Shown: positions 1 to 7,379, counted from the stretch's first letter. The stretch: 16,085 nt of DNA from an uncultured Collinsella sp. (GCA_900547855.1 URIK01000025.1:1-16085), one strand, 5' to 3'. Numbers and translations are program-made. The notes: generated by a model from the sequence alone, not told the origin.

Positions 1-50
1 GATCTACACTCGACTAGTCGTCGGCAGCGTCAGATGTGTATAAGAGACAG
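1..50 (+). other. Nextera i5-side sequencing adapter (not genomic)
   Basis: Positions 1-9 match the inner end of the Illumina P5 oligo, 10-17 (TCGACTAG) sit in the i5 index position, 18-31 (TCGTCGGCAGCGTC) are the Nextera read-1 adapter, and 32-50 are the 19-bp Tn5 mosaic end AGATGTGTATAAGAGACAG. The genome starts at 51. The orientation is that of a reverse-complemented read 2 that ran through a short insert into the adapter. Confidence 0.98.
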
Positions 51-1347
51 TCTTGCCGGCGCCCGTGGAGCCCACAAACGCAATCTTTTGCCCCGGCTTG
101 GCAAACAGGTTGAGGTCCGTGAGCACGCGGGCGCCCGGCACGTAGGAAAAGTCCACGGCATGGAAGCGCACGTCGCCGGCAAGCGGGACCAAGCCGCACG
201 TGAGCTCGATGCCGTCGGCGGCCACCGCGCGGCCCGACTCATCAACGGCTGCCACGTCATGCAAGTGCCCGTACGCGCCCACGCCCTGGCCCTCGGGAAT
301 CTTCCACGCCCACGCGGCGTCGCCCGTCTGCACCAGCTCCACGCAGCCCTCGTCCACCTCGGGCTCAAGGTCCATAGCCGCAAACAGGCGCTCGGCACCG
401 GCCAACGCGTTGAGCAAGAAGTTGCCGAGCTGCGTAAACTGGTTGATGGGCATGGCGGCCTGGCGCACAAAGACCAGGTAGCTTGCAAGTGCGCCCACAT
501 CGGCGAGCCCCTTGATGCAGAGTATGCCGCCCGCCACGGCGACGATGGCATAGTTGACGTAGCCAATCACGACGGTCATGGGCACCATGGAGTTGGCATA
601 GCTCACGGCGGCGGTACCGGTGCGGCGAAGCTCGTCGTTGCGGCAGGTGAAGCCGGCGACATTCGCCGCCTCGCGGTTAAAGACCTTGATGACCTTTTGG
701 CCCGAGACCATCTCTTCGATATATCCGTCCAGGTCGCCAAGCGATGCCTGCTGGGCGGCAAAGAAGCGCTTAGAGCGCGCGCCCGAATAGCGCGCATACA
801 GCACAATGGCCGCATCGCACACGAGTGTGATAATCGTGAGCTGCCAGTTAAGGATGATGAGCATGGCCGTGGTGCCCACAACCTGAATGGTGGCCTGAAT
901 CACGTTGGCAAAGCTGTTGTTAAGCGCCTCGGAGACGGTGTCGACGTCATTGGTGAAAAAGCTCATGATGTCGCCCGAGCGCGTGCTGTCAAAATAACTG
1001 AGCGGCAGCGTCTGGATGTGCGCGAACAGGTCGCGGCGAATATCGGACACCACGCGTTGGGCCGCGCGCACCATGATCTGCGAGTAGCCCAGGGCCGAAA
1101 GCACGCCCGCGGCGTAGATGATCGCCGTCAGGATGACCTGCTTGGCAAGCAGTTCCTCCCCGCCCGTGGCCAAACCGTTAACGATGGGGCGCACCATGTA
1201 GGTGCCGGCGAGGCTCGCGATGGCGGCGACGGAGGCGAGCACGCCCACCGCGAGCAACGAGAACTTGGCATGCCCCATGTAGGAGAGCAAGCGGCGCACA
1301 GTGCGCTTGAGGTCGGCCGGGCGTGCTTGGGCTGCGGTCTTAGGCAT
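51..1347 (-). CDS. ABC exporter half-transporter, 3'-truncated by contig end (canonical partner of a heterodimeric pair)
   Basis: This is a type-IV ABC exporter subunit that would pump a hydrophobic substrate or drug out across the cytoplasmic membrane as a heterodimer with the product of the gene upstream. Only 432 genomic codons remain. Residues 20-320 form the six-helix transmembrane domain. The nucleotide-binding domain begins near residue 392 and stops in Walker A (GSTGAGK), whose lysine is the last complete genomic codon. The linker between the two domains (about 328-392) is roughly 40 residues longer than in the partner subunit. The ATG at 1347 is chosen because a GGAAGGGGG Shine-Dalgarno lies just upstream and because it overlaps the preceding stop in the 8-base motif ATGCCTAA, which implies translational coupling. 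Any residues read past position 51 come from adapter. Walker B, the signature and the catalytic Glu are off the contig, so calling it the canonical subunit is inference. Confidence 0.9.
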
Positions 1348-3169
1348 GACGCTCACCCCCTTCCAAGGGCGATCCGCATGCGACGGAGGAAAACGGATCA
1401 TTCGCGCAACCATCGTCACTGCCGTCGCCGGCTTCCGCGTTCCTCGCAAACTCCATCTGCGAGGCGTAAATCTCCTGGTAGATGTTGTCGCCCGCCAGCA
1501 GCTCCTCGTGCGTGCCCACGCCGTGGACACGACCGTCGTCCAACACCACAATGCGATCGGCATCCATGACGCTCGCGATGCGCTGGGCGATGATGAGCAC
1601 GGTCGTATCGGAAATCCGGGCGATGTGCTCGCGAATCTTAGCGTCGGTCGCCATATCGACCGCGCTGGTGGAGTCATCAAAAATGAGCACGCGCGGATGC
1701 TTGAGCAGCGTGCGCGCGATGCACAGGCGTTGCTTCTGGCCACCCGAGACACCGGCGCCGCCTTGGCCCAACTCGCCGTCCAGCCCGCCGATGCGATCAA
1801 GGAACTCGTCCACGCACGCCGCGCGGCAAGCCGCGAGGAGCTCATCGTCCGACGCCTGCGGATTGCCCCACTGCAGGTTCTCGCGCACGGTACCCGTAAA
1901 CAGCACATTCTTTTGCAGCACAATGCCCACAGCGTCGCGCAAGGCGGCGAGGTCGTAGTCGCGCACGTCGTGTCCGCCCACAAGCACGGCGCCTTCGGTG
2001 GCGTCGTACAGGCGCGCAATCAGCTGCACAAGCGAGCTCTTGCCCGAGCCCGTGCCGCCGAGGATGCCCACCGTCGAGCCGCTCTCGATGCGAAGGTCGA
2101 TATGCTGGAGCACATCCTCGGCTGCATCCGCGCGGTATTTAAAGGAAACGTCGCGAAACTCGATACTGCCGTCCGCTGGCGCCGCAATCGCGAGGTCTCC
2201 CGCGGGGTTGGCGATAAAGGGCTCCTCATCGAGCACCTCTGCGATACGGCCCACACTCGTAAGAGCGCGCGTGAGCAGCAAAAACACGTTGGAAATCATC
2301 ATGAGCGAATTCATGATCAGCAGCACGTAGCTCATAAAGCCCGTGAGCGAGCCCACGCCCAGCTTGCCGGCGAGAATCATGTGGCCGCCAATCCACAGGA
2401 TGGAGAGCGCAGCCACGTACATCGACAGCTGAAACACCGGCAGGTTGAGCACCGCGTTGCCAAAGGTCTTCGTCGCAGTGCCGGCGAGCTCGGTATTGAC
2501 GGTGTCGAACTTGGCCTCCTCGTGCTCGGTACGAACGTAGGCCTTGACGGCACGCACGGCGGTGAGGTCCTCCTGTACCACGCCGTTGAGGTGGTCCATC
2601 GAGGTCTGGAGTTGGCGGTAGAGCGGACTGACGCGATAGGTGATGACGCCCAGTACGATTGCAAGCACGGGCAAGATGATCGCAAAGACGGTGGCGAGCG
2701 GGCGCGACAGCATCAGCGCGTAGATAAGGCCGACGATAAGCGTCACCGGGCCGCGCACCATAGGGCGAAAGCCGTTGCCCACAGCATTTTGGATAACGGT
2801 GATGTCCGTGGTCATGCGGGTGACGAGCGAGCTGGCGTCGTAGTTGTCCAGGTTACCAAAAGCGAGCGTCTGAATCTTTTTGTACTCGGCCTCGCGCAGG
2901 TTAGCGCCTAGGCCCGAGGCAACGCGGGCGGACGTGCGGGCATAACCCAAGCCCAGTACCAGCGAAAGCGCAGCGCACACCAACATGTACGCACCCTGTA
3001 GCAGCATGTAGTTGATATCACACGCAGGCACGCCCACATCGATGATGTTGGCCATGATGACCGGGATAAACAGCTCGAGCACCGTCTCGACCGACACAAA
3101 GAACACGCCGAGGATGGCATCGCGACGGTATGCCCCTAGATAGGAAAACAGTATTTTGAGATTGCGCAC
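1340..3169 (-). CDS. ABC exporter half-transporter with degenerate ATP site (TM287/BmrC-like subunit)
   Basis: A complete 609-residue membrane-plus-ATPase fusion, first gene of a two-gene exporter operon. The transmembrane domain spans about residues 15-310. The ATPase domain has Walker A GGTGSGKS (371-378), Q-loop Gln419, signature VSGGQ (474-478) and Walker B VLIFDD (494-499). The catalytic glutamate after Walker B is Asp499, and the switch histidine is Gln529 (IIAQR). This combination is known from the degenerate-site subunit of heterodimeric exporters such as TM287/288 and BmrCD, so the active ATP site should be completed by the downstream partner. Start is GTG at 3169 with a GGGGG Shine-Dalgarno about ten bases upstream; there is no better start. 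The C-terminal tail (about 590-600) is encoded by a 31-bp palindromic repeat found again at 9756-9786. The substrate cannot be told from sequence; the divergent MATE pump suggests drug or metabolite efflux. Confidence 0.95.
   Translation of the reverse strand: MRNLKILFSYLGAYRRDAILGVFFVSVETVLELFIPVIMANIIDVGVPACDINYMLLQGAYMLVCAALSLVLGLGYARTSARVASGLGANLREAEYKKIQTLAFGNLDNYDASSLVTRMTTDITVIQNAVGNGFRPMVRGPVTLIVGLIYALMLSRPLATVFAIILPVLAIVLGVITYRVSPLYRQLQTSMDHLNGVVQEDLTAVRAVKAYVRTEHEEAKFDTVNTELAGTATKTFGNAVLNLPVFQLSMYVAALSILWIGGHMILAGKLGVGSLTGFMSYVLLIMNSLMMISNVFLLLTRALTSVGRIAEVLDEEPFIANPAGDLAIAAPADGSIEFRDVSFKYRADAAEDVLQHIDLRIESGSTVGILGGTGSGKSSLVQLIARLYDATEGAVLVGGHDVRDYDLAALRDAVGIVLQKNVLFTGTVRENLQWGNPQASDDELLAACRAACVDEFLDRIGGLDGELGQGGAGVSGGQKQRLCIARTLLKHPRVLIFDDSTSAVDMATDAKIREHIARISDTTVLIIAQRIASVMDADRIVVLDDGRVHGVGTHEELLAGDNIYQEIYASQMEFARNAEAGDGSDDGCANDPFSSVACGSPLEGGERHA
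1370..1400 (-). repeat. 31-bp palindromic repeat, copy B (inside coding sequence)
   Basis: Read on the minus strand this begins with the 19-mer TGATCCGTTTTCCTCCGTC and ends with GCGGATCG, so GATCCG and CGGATC can pair around the loop. It matches copy A at 9756-9786 at 26 of 31 positions, with the first 19 identical. It encodes part of the tail of the upstream ABC subunit and lies 23 bases before the start of the next gene. Confidence 0.8.
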
Positions 3170-3210
3170 GCAGGTTCAACCCCCATCAAACGTTGTTCGC
3201 AAACGCACGT

Positions 3211-3238
3211 ATTATTGCGCGCCGAATAATGGTGTCAA
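3211..3238 (-). promoter_or_regulatory. Predicted promoter of the ABC exporter operon with overlapping dyad
   Basis: On the minus strand a -35 TTGACA (3233-3238) is followed after 16 bases by a -10 AATAAT (3211-3216). The -10 is one arm of an inverted repeat ATTATT-N8-AATAAT (3211-3230), so a regulator bound there would cover the promoter. The assignment rests on consensus match only. Confidence 0.55.
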
Positions 3239-3356
3239 GTATTCCGAAATCGTTTTCTGCAAGGTTAGCGCCGGCGGCGAGTTCTCGTGATGTGTGTCCA
3301 TATTCACTCGGAATAATGGTGCGCGAGACTTTTTCGCTCCGACGTCATCACAAACC

Positions 3357-3387
3357 TTGACTCTACAATCGTTGTAGGGTTTTCACT
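3357..3387 (+). promoter_or_regulatory. MerR-type promoter/operator upstream of the MATE-merR pair
   Basis: A -35 TTGACT (3357-3362) is separated by 19 bases from a weak -10 TTCACT (3382-3387). The spacer carries the perfect dyad CTACAA-TCG-TTGTAG (3363-3377). An over-long 19-20 bp spacer containing a dyad is the known arrangement at promoters that MerR-family proteins activate by DNA distortion. A MerR gene is the second gene downstream, so autoregulation is likely. A better-looking hexamer, TACACT at 3387-3392, would need a 24-bp spacer and is disfavoured. Confidence 0.65.
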
Positions 3388-3429
3388 ACACTGGTACGCA
3401 AACAAACCCAGTCAGAAAGTGCCCCGCCC

Positions 3430-4776
3430 ATGGAACACGACCTCACACGCGGCAATGTCCTTAAGACCATCGCGGTCTTTGCCCTGCCCTATATGCTCTC
3501 GTACTTTTTGCAGATGCTCTACGGCATGGCCGACCTGTACATGATGGGGCAGTTTAGCGGCGCCGCCGGCATCACCGCCGTGGCAAATGGCGCTCAGACG
3601 CTCTATATGATTACCGTGGCACTCGTGGGCCTGGCCATGGGAACGACGGTGATCGTCGGTCTCGCCGTGGGCTCGCGCCGCTTCGACCGCGCCGAGACCG
3701 CCATCGGCAATACCATCACGCTCTTTATGGGCGTCTCGGTGGTGCTGGCCGCTGTCCTGCTCGCGCTGTGCCCGCAAATCGTGGCACTCATTGGCACGCC
3801 GGCCGAGGCGGTCGAAGGAACCGCCGCCTACCTGCGCATCTGCTTTGTCGGCATTCCGTTTATCGCCGCATACAACATCCTCTCGGCCATCTTTCGCGGG
3901 CTGGGCGATTCGCGCTCGCCTATGTACGTGATCGGCGTGGCATGCATCATCAACATCGCGCTCGATTTTCTGTTTATCGGGCACATGGGGCTCGGCCCCG
4001 TGGGCGCGGCACTCGGCACGGTGACCGCGCAGACGGCCAGCGTTGCCCTCGCGCTCGTGTGGCTTAAGAGCCGCCGCACGAACATCCACGTTAAGCGCAG
4101 CGACCTGCGCCCCCAGCCCGAGGTGCTCGGCAGTATTCTTAAGATCGGCGTGCCCGTGGCCGTGCAGGACGGCTGCATCCAGGTGGCGTTTATGTTTATC
4201 ACCGTCATCGCCAACCACCGCGGCTTGGTCGACGCCGCCGCCGTGGGCCTGGTCGAGAAGATGATCAGCTTCTTGTTCATTGTGCCGAGCTCCATGGGCG
4301 CCACCGTCAGCGCACTCACGGCGCAAAACGTCGGCGCGGGCAAGGGTGACCGCGCGCGTCAGGTACTCAAAGATGCCATGACGATCTCGGTGGTGTACGG
4401 CTGCCTGATCACGGCGCTGATGTGGCTGGTGGCACCGGCGTTTATTGGCTTTTTTGCCAAGGACGCCGCGGTGGTCGCCGCCGGCACCGGCTATATGCGC
4501 AGTTATATTTTCGACGCGATTTTTGCCGGCATCCACATTTGCTTTAGCGGCTTTTTCGCTGCATACGGCAAGAGCTATATCGGCTTTGCGCACAACGTGC
4601 TGGCCGTGGCGCTCATTCGCGTGCCAGGCGCGTGGCTGCTGTCGAACGCCTATTCCGATACGTTGTTTCCCATGGGCATCGCCTCGCCGTGCGGATCGAT
4701 TTTGTCGGCGGTCATCTGTGTTGTCGCGTTTACCGTGCTCAACCGGCGCGGGGCTTTTGACAAGTTGGTGGCGTAG
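3430..4776 (+). CDS. MATE-family multidrug efflux transporter
   Basis: A 448-residue polytopic membrane protein of the usual MATE length (twelve helices expected), exchanging Na+ or H+ for cationic drugs or metabolites. The N-terminus, with the stretches GNVLKTIAVFALPYMLSYF and LYGMADLYMMGQ, is typical of the family's first helix. The second half repeats the pattern (GVPVAVQDGC, then SSMGATVSALTAQNVGAGKG), as expected from the two-fold internal repeat. The ATG at 3430 begins the conserved N-terminus; the Shine-Dalgarno there is weak (only AGAAAG some distance upstream), so translation may be modest. It stands first in a two-gene unit with a MerR regulator 55 bases downstream, behind a MerR-type promoter, and is divergent from the ABC exporter genes. 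Substrate is not predictable. Confidence 0.95.
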   Translation: MEHDLTRGNVLKTIAVFALPYMLSYFLQMLYGMADLYMMGQFSGAAGITAVANGAQTLYMITVALVGLAMGTTVIVGLAVGSRRFDRAETAIGNTITLFMGVSVVLAAVLLALCPQIVALIGTPAEAVEGTAAYLRICFVGIPFIAAYNILSAIFRGLGDSRSPMYVIGVACIINIALDFLFIGHMGLGPVGAALGTVTAQTASVALALVWLKSRRTNIHVKRSDLRPQPEVLGSILKIGVPVAVQDGCIQVAFMFITVIANHRGLVDAAAVGLVEKMISFLFIVPSSMGATVSALTAQNVGAGKGDRARQVLKDAMTISVVYGCLITALMWLVAPAFIGFFAKDAAVVAAGTGYMRSYIFDAIFAGIHICFSGFFAAYGKSYIGFAHNVLAVALIRVPGAWLLSNAYSDTLFPMGIASPCGSILSAVICVVAFTVLNRRGAFDKLVA

Positions 4777-4813
4777 CGGGGCGACACAGGCTGGCACCTC
4801 TCCCCTGCTTTTT
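4776..4813 (+). terminator. Weak terminator-like hairpin between MATE and merR
   Basis: GCGGGG (4776-4781) can pair with CCCCTGC (4802-4808) with one bulged T, followed by TTTTT (4809-4813). The stem is short and the loop long. It could reduce readthrough from the pump gene into the regulator gene, or be chance. Confidence 0.3.
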
Positions 4814-4831
4814 ACCGAAAGGAGCGATCCT

Positions 4832-5671
4832 GTGACCGACACGCCAAGTGAACATACTGAGGGCCTGCTCCGCATTGGCGAGATTGCGCGCCTGTTTAAC
4901 CTGAGCGTGGGCACGCTACGTCATTACGAGCAGATGGGCTTGCTGGATCCGGCGCACATCGATCCGGCAAGTGGATACCGCTACTACGGATCGCGGCAGC
5001 TCTCCACCCTCAACACCATCAGTCATCTGCGTGTTCTCGACTTTCCGCTCACACAAATCCGTGAGTTTGTGACCACGCGCGATGTGGACCTCATGCAGCG
5101 GCAGCTGGCGCAGCAGCAGGAGCTCATCGAGCGCAAGCGCCGCGAGCTGGAGCGCGTGTCGCGCAAGATCGACAACCGGCTTGCCCTGCTTCACGATGCC
5201 CTGAACACCGAGCTCGATACCATTTGCACAATCGATGCGCCCGAGCTTCGCTGCGCCGTATTGCGCGAACGCGTCAAGCCTACCGACGCCTATGCGCTGG
5301 AGTGGCAGATTCGTCAGCTGCAGAAGGGCCAGCACGAGACCTTTGTCTTTCTGGGCAACTTAGGCGTCGGGATTAGCGCCGTGCGCCTCGCCGCCGGCGA
5401 CTTTGACGGCTACGACGAGGTCTTTATGCTGCTCGATGACACGGACGATTACCTGGGCGATGTCGAAGTACGTCCCGCCGCGCGGTGTCTGACGGTCAGC
5501 TTCCGCGGCACGCACGGTCAGGCGGCCCCGCGCTATGAGCGCTTACTCGATTACATGCACGAGCGCGACCTGTCCCCCGCCGGTCCCTCGCGCGAAATCG
5601 CCCTCATCGACGACATCATCAGCGACGACCCAGGGGCGTATGTGACGAGGATCGCGATACCGGTCCGCTAA
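4832..5671 (+). CDS. MerR-family transcriptional regulator with GyrI/BmrR-like effector domain
   Basis: A 279-residue regulator. Residues about 12-80 form the MerR winged helix-turn-helix (LRIGEIARLFNLSVGTLRHYE, with the family's SGYRYY wing motif). Residues about 90-125 form the dimerising coiled coil, rich in Gln, Glu and Arg. Residues about 130-279 resemble the GyrI-like drug-binding domain of BmrR, ending in the expected ITRIAIPV-type strand (here VTRIAIPVR). The GTG start at 4832 is chosen over upstream in-frame codons because AAAGGAG lies seven bases before it and the preceding residues belong to the MATE shadow frame. The family binds hydrophobic or cationic drugs and activates efflux genes. 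The neighbouring pump and the dyad-in-spacer promoter at 3357-3387 fit that role. Confidence 0.93.
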   Translation: MTDTPSEHTEGLLRIGEIARLFNLSVGTLRHYEQMGLLDPAHIDPASGYRYYGSRQLSTLNTISHLRVLDFPLTQIREFVTTRDVDLMQRQLAQQQELIERKRRELERVSRKIDNRLALLHDALNTELDTICTIDAPELRCAVLRERVKPTDAYALEWQIRQLQKGQHETFVFLGNLGVGISAVRLAAGDFDGYDEVFMLLDDTDDYLGDVEVRPAARCLTVSFRGTHGQAAPRYERLLDYMHERDLSPAGPSREIALIDDIISDDPGAYVTRIAIPVR

Positions 5672-5702
5672 TCACTACCATTTATCGAGCAATTCCATCC
5701 AT

Positions 5703-5731
5703 TTACCTTAATCCGAATTAGATTGTATTAT
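5703..5731 (+). promoter_or_regulatory. Candidate promoter of the AT-rich protease-lipoprotein pair
   Basis: TTACCT (5703-5708), a 17-base spacer and TATTAT (5726-5731) match the housekeeping consensus in 4 and 5 of 6 positions, about 50 bases upstream of the ATG at 5780. The surrounding 110 bases are AT-rich and hold nothing else that I can recognise. Confidence 0.45.
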
Positions 5732-5779
5732 GTAGCAAATAAAATGACAGCATATTGCCCCCCATAGGCAGGAGACATT

Positions 5780-6952
5780 ATGCCCAGAGTTCAATCACGT
5801 CGCTCGTTTCTTCTCGGCCTAGCCTCGATCATCGGCTTATCCGCGTCACGCCCAACAAGAGTATTCGCTGCCGACTCAAACTCATCCGTCGCTTTTACAT
5901 CAGACCTAGCACAAGACTACGCGCTTTCCCTGTTGCCCATCGTCGACGGATCCGCGAACTTAGAGATCGAGCAAATCGTTCCCGTATGCCAACAAATCGG
6001 CCTTATCTGTGGCTATGAAATCAGTGTCACAAGGGAAGGAAGCCCTTACGGTTATTTAATACTTGACGCATCATATCCTGGGCTTCTGAAGGAGATAACC
6101 CTCGGCGATACCATTCTTCCGATTTCAGCTTCTCTATCAAACGCCATTTCAACTTATTCCGGCCAACAGGCCACAAACCCAACCGTACTAATTTCGTACA
6201 ACGATATTGAATATGGAACTTTGGTGCCAGGAACTAGAGACTGTGTAACCAACTATAACAATATACGGTCTGTCCCGATTGTCACCGAAAAGGGTATAGC
6301 ACCTCAAAGCAATAACCCAACTTCATGGAATGCAGTCATTATCAATGAAGATGACTTGATGTTGCATTTCCAAATAGACGATTTAAACGGAATACCGTTC
6401 CGAGGAGTCTCGGAATCATTAGTTGAAGCCCGCACTAATAAGTATGCATGCGTCGTTTCTGCCTTGTACGCTGTATCAATGCATTACGGTCTCACCAGTT
6501 CAAACGCTAATCAATTTAATCCCGATTATTATAAAGAAATATGGAACGTCACTGGCACAACAACGTATAAGACCAATGATCAGGGCGTCGAGTACGGAAG
6601 CACGATCATCCCAGATGGAATTGTTCCGTTTAAAAGTCTTGCCGCTCAAAAGGGTAGAGCACTTAATACTCAATTTTTCGGTTATCAGCCTCAATTCGCT
6701 CAGTACAGAGCAACTATCGATCAAGGGAATATCGGCTTGTATCATATGTGGATCAACAGCCGAAACAGTGAAGGATCCGTCGAGCTATCAGGTCATACAG
6801 TCACGGTAACTGGCTATTTTACTGGGCATAATGGAAGCTCTGGCATCGAACTGCAGTGGCTCGAAGTATTCGACGGATGGAACACTTATCCCCGAGCGAT
6901 TAACTATGCAACGCCCAATATGGTCAAATTGAACGGAACAGTCTTTTGGTAG
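5780..6952 (+). CDS. Tat-exported cysteine-peptidase-like protein (C39/C10-type fold)
   Basis: A 390-residue exported protein. Residues 6-12 (SRRSFLL) form a twin-arginine motif, followed by a hydrophobic stretch and an Ala-X-Ala-type site ending at Ala30 (RVFA|AD). Residues about 40-120 (including the stretch YGYLILDASYPG) look like the propeptide-type domain of papain-fold bacterial proteases. A candidate catalytic set follows: Cys224 (KYACVVSAL), His339 (SGHTVTVTGY) and Asp365/Asn368 (FDGWN). The order Cys-His-Asp/Asn fits C10- or C39-like peptidases, but no family match is certain and activity is inferred. The ATG at 5780 has AGGAG five bases upstream. The gene is much richer in AT than its neighbours (38 of 60 bases are A or T at 6301-6360) and uses codons such as ATA and AGA, suggesting horizontal transfer. 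The next gene overlaps or abuts it. Confidence 0.8.
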   Translation: MPRVQSRRSFLLGLASIIGLSASRPTRVFAADSNSSVAFTSDLAQDYALSLLPIVDGSANLEIEQIVPVCQQIGLICGYEISVTREGSPYGYLILDASYPGLLKEITLGDTILPISASLSNAISTYSGQQATNPTVLISYNDIEYGTLVPGTRDCVTNYNNIRSVPIVTEKGIAPQSNNPTSWNAVIINEDDLMLHFQIDDLNGIPFRGVSESLVEARTNKYACVVSALYAVSMHYGLTSSNANQFNPDYYKEIWNVTGTTTYKTNDQGVEYGSTIIPDGIVPFKSLAAQKGRALNTQFFGYQPQFAQYRATIDQGNIGLYHMWINSRNSEGSVELSGHTVTVTGYFTGHNGSSGIELQWLEVFDGWNTYPRAINYATPNMVKLNGTVFW

Positions 6953-6957
6953 ACCGG

Positions 6958-7344
6958 ATGGCACCATCAAAATGCTATGGCACCACGGCCTTTGCCCTGG
7001 TTACGATATTGGTGATTTTCGCTATGTTTGCATCCGTTTCTTCATGCACAGATAGAGCCCGCTATAGCGGAGGAGATGATTACCTTGTCTTTGGAGCCGG
7101 CAGCGTTCATTCTATTGAGGGAACGGAACTCGTAATCCAAACAGACAACAGTCCCCGCTACACCGACGCTGGAAAGCAAACCCGGATTACATTCCCCTCA
7201 TCTGGCCGAATCAAAGACAAGCTTTCCCAAATCAAAGTTGGGACAAGAGTTTCCTACTCACGCTTTGAGTCGGTAGACGCATCTGGATCATACGAGGGAA
7301 ACGATATCGAAATTGAACAGGCAAACACTATAAGGAGATGTTGA
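6958..7344 (+). CDS. Small putative lipoprotein, unknown function
   Basis: A 128-residue protein I do not recognise. Residues 11-29 are hydrophobic and end in a lipobox, VSSC, with Cys30 as the predicted lipidated residue, so it should be anchored on the outer face of the membrane. The mature part of about 98 residues alternates short beta-like segments (SVHSIEGTELVIQ, IKVGTRVSYSRFE), which could be a small OB-like barrel; this is a guess. The ATG at 6958 lies five bases after the protease stop. A TTG at 6946 would overlap the protease gene by seven bases and is the alternative; neither has a clear Shine-Dalgarno, so coupling to the upstream gene is likely. It shares the AT-rich composition of the protease gene and probably its transcript, hence a related role at the cell surface. 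Confidence 0.75.
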   Translation: MAPSKCYGTTAFALVTILVIFAMFASVSSCTDRARYSGGDDYLVFGAGSVHSIEGTELVIQTDNSPRYTDAGKQTRITFPSSGRIKDKLSQIKVGTRVSYSRFESVDASGSYEGNDIEIEQANTIRRC

Positions 7345-7372
7345 GGAACTGAGCCTCTGCGCAGCTCCTCAA
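7341..7372. terminator. Hairpin between convergent genes (possible bidirectional terminator)
   Basis: TTGAGGA (7341-7347) pairs with TCCTCAA (7366-7372), extended inward by CTG/CAG after one mismatch. It covers the lipoprotein stop codon and ends eight bases from the ligase stop. There is no good T-tract on either strand, so termination strength is doubtful. Confidence 0.45.
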
Positions 7373-7379
7373 CAAATCA

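Noticed and set aside
32..50. Tn5 mosaic end as evidence for a natural transposon
   Set aside because: It is joined to the Nextera read-1 adapter, an index and P5 sequence, and the other contig end has the matching i7 side, so it is library-derived.
34..1569. Long plus-strand open frame of 511 codons opposite the ABC subunit
   Set aside because: It begins inside the adapter (MCIRDS tag) and is His/Arg/Ala-rich antisense shadow of a gene with clear family motifs; high GC removes stop codons from the opposite strand.
1301..2911. 536-codon open frame antisense to the degenerate ABC subunit
   Set aside because: Rich in His, Arg and Ala with no domain motif; overlaps entirely with a convincing ABC gene on the other strand.
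4785..4805. Possible partial copy of the GGGGACAGGCACC-type terminator repeat before the MerR gene
   Set aside because: Similarity to the loop of the hairpin at 11487-11519 is only a few bases and no comparable stem is present.
4445..4831. N-terminal extension of the MerR gene in the same frame
   Set aside because: The extra residues are read from the MATE gene in another frame; the GTG at 4832 has a strong Shine-Dalgarno and starts the normal family N-terminus.
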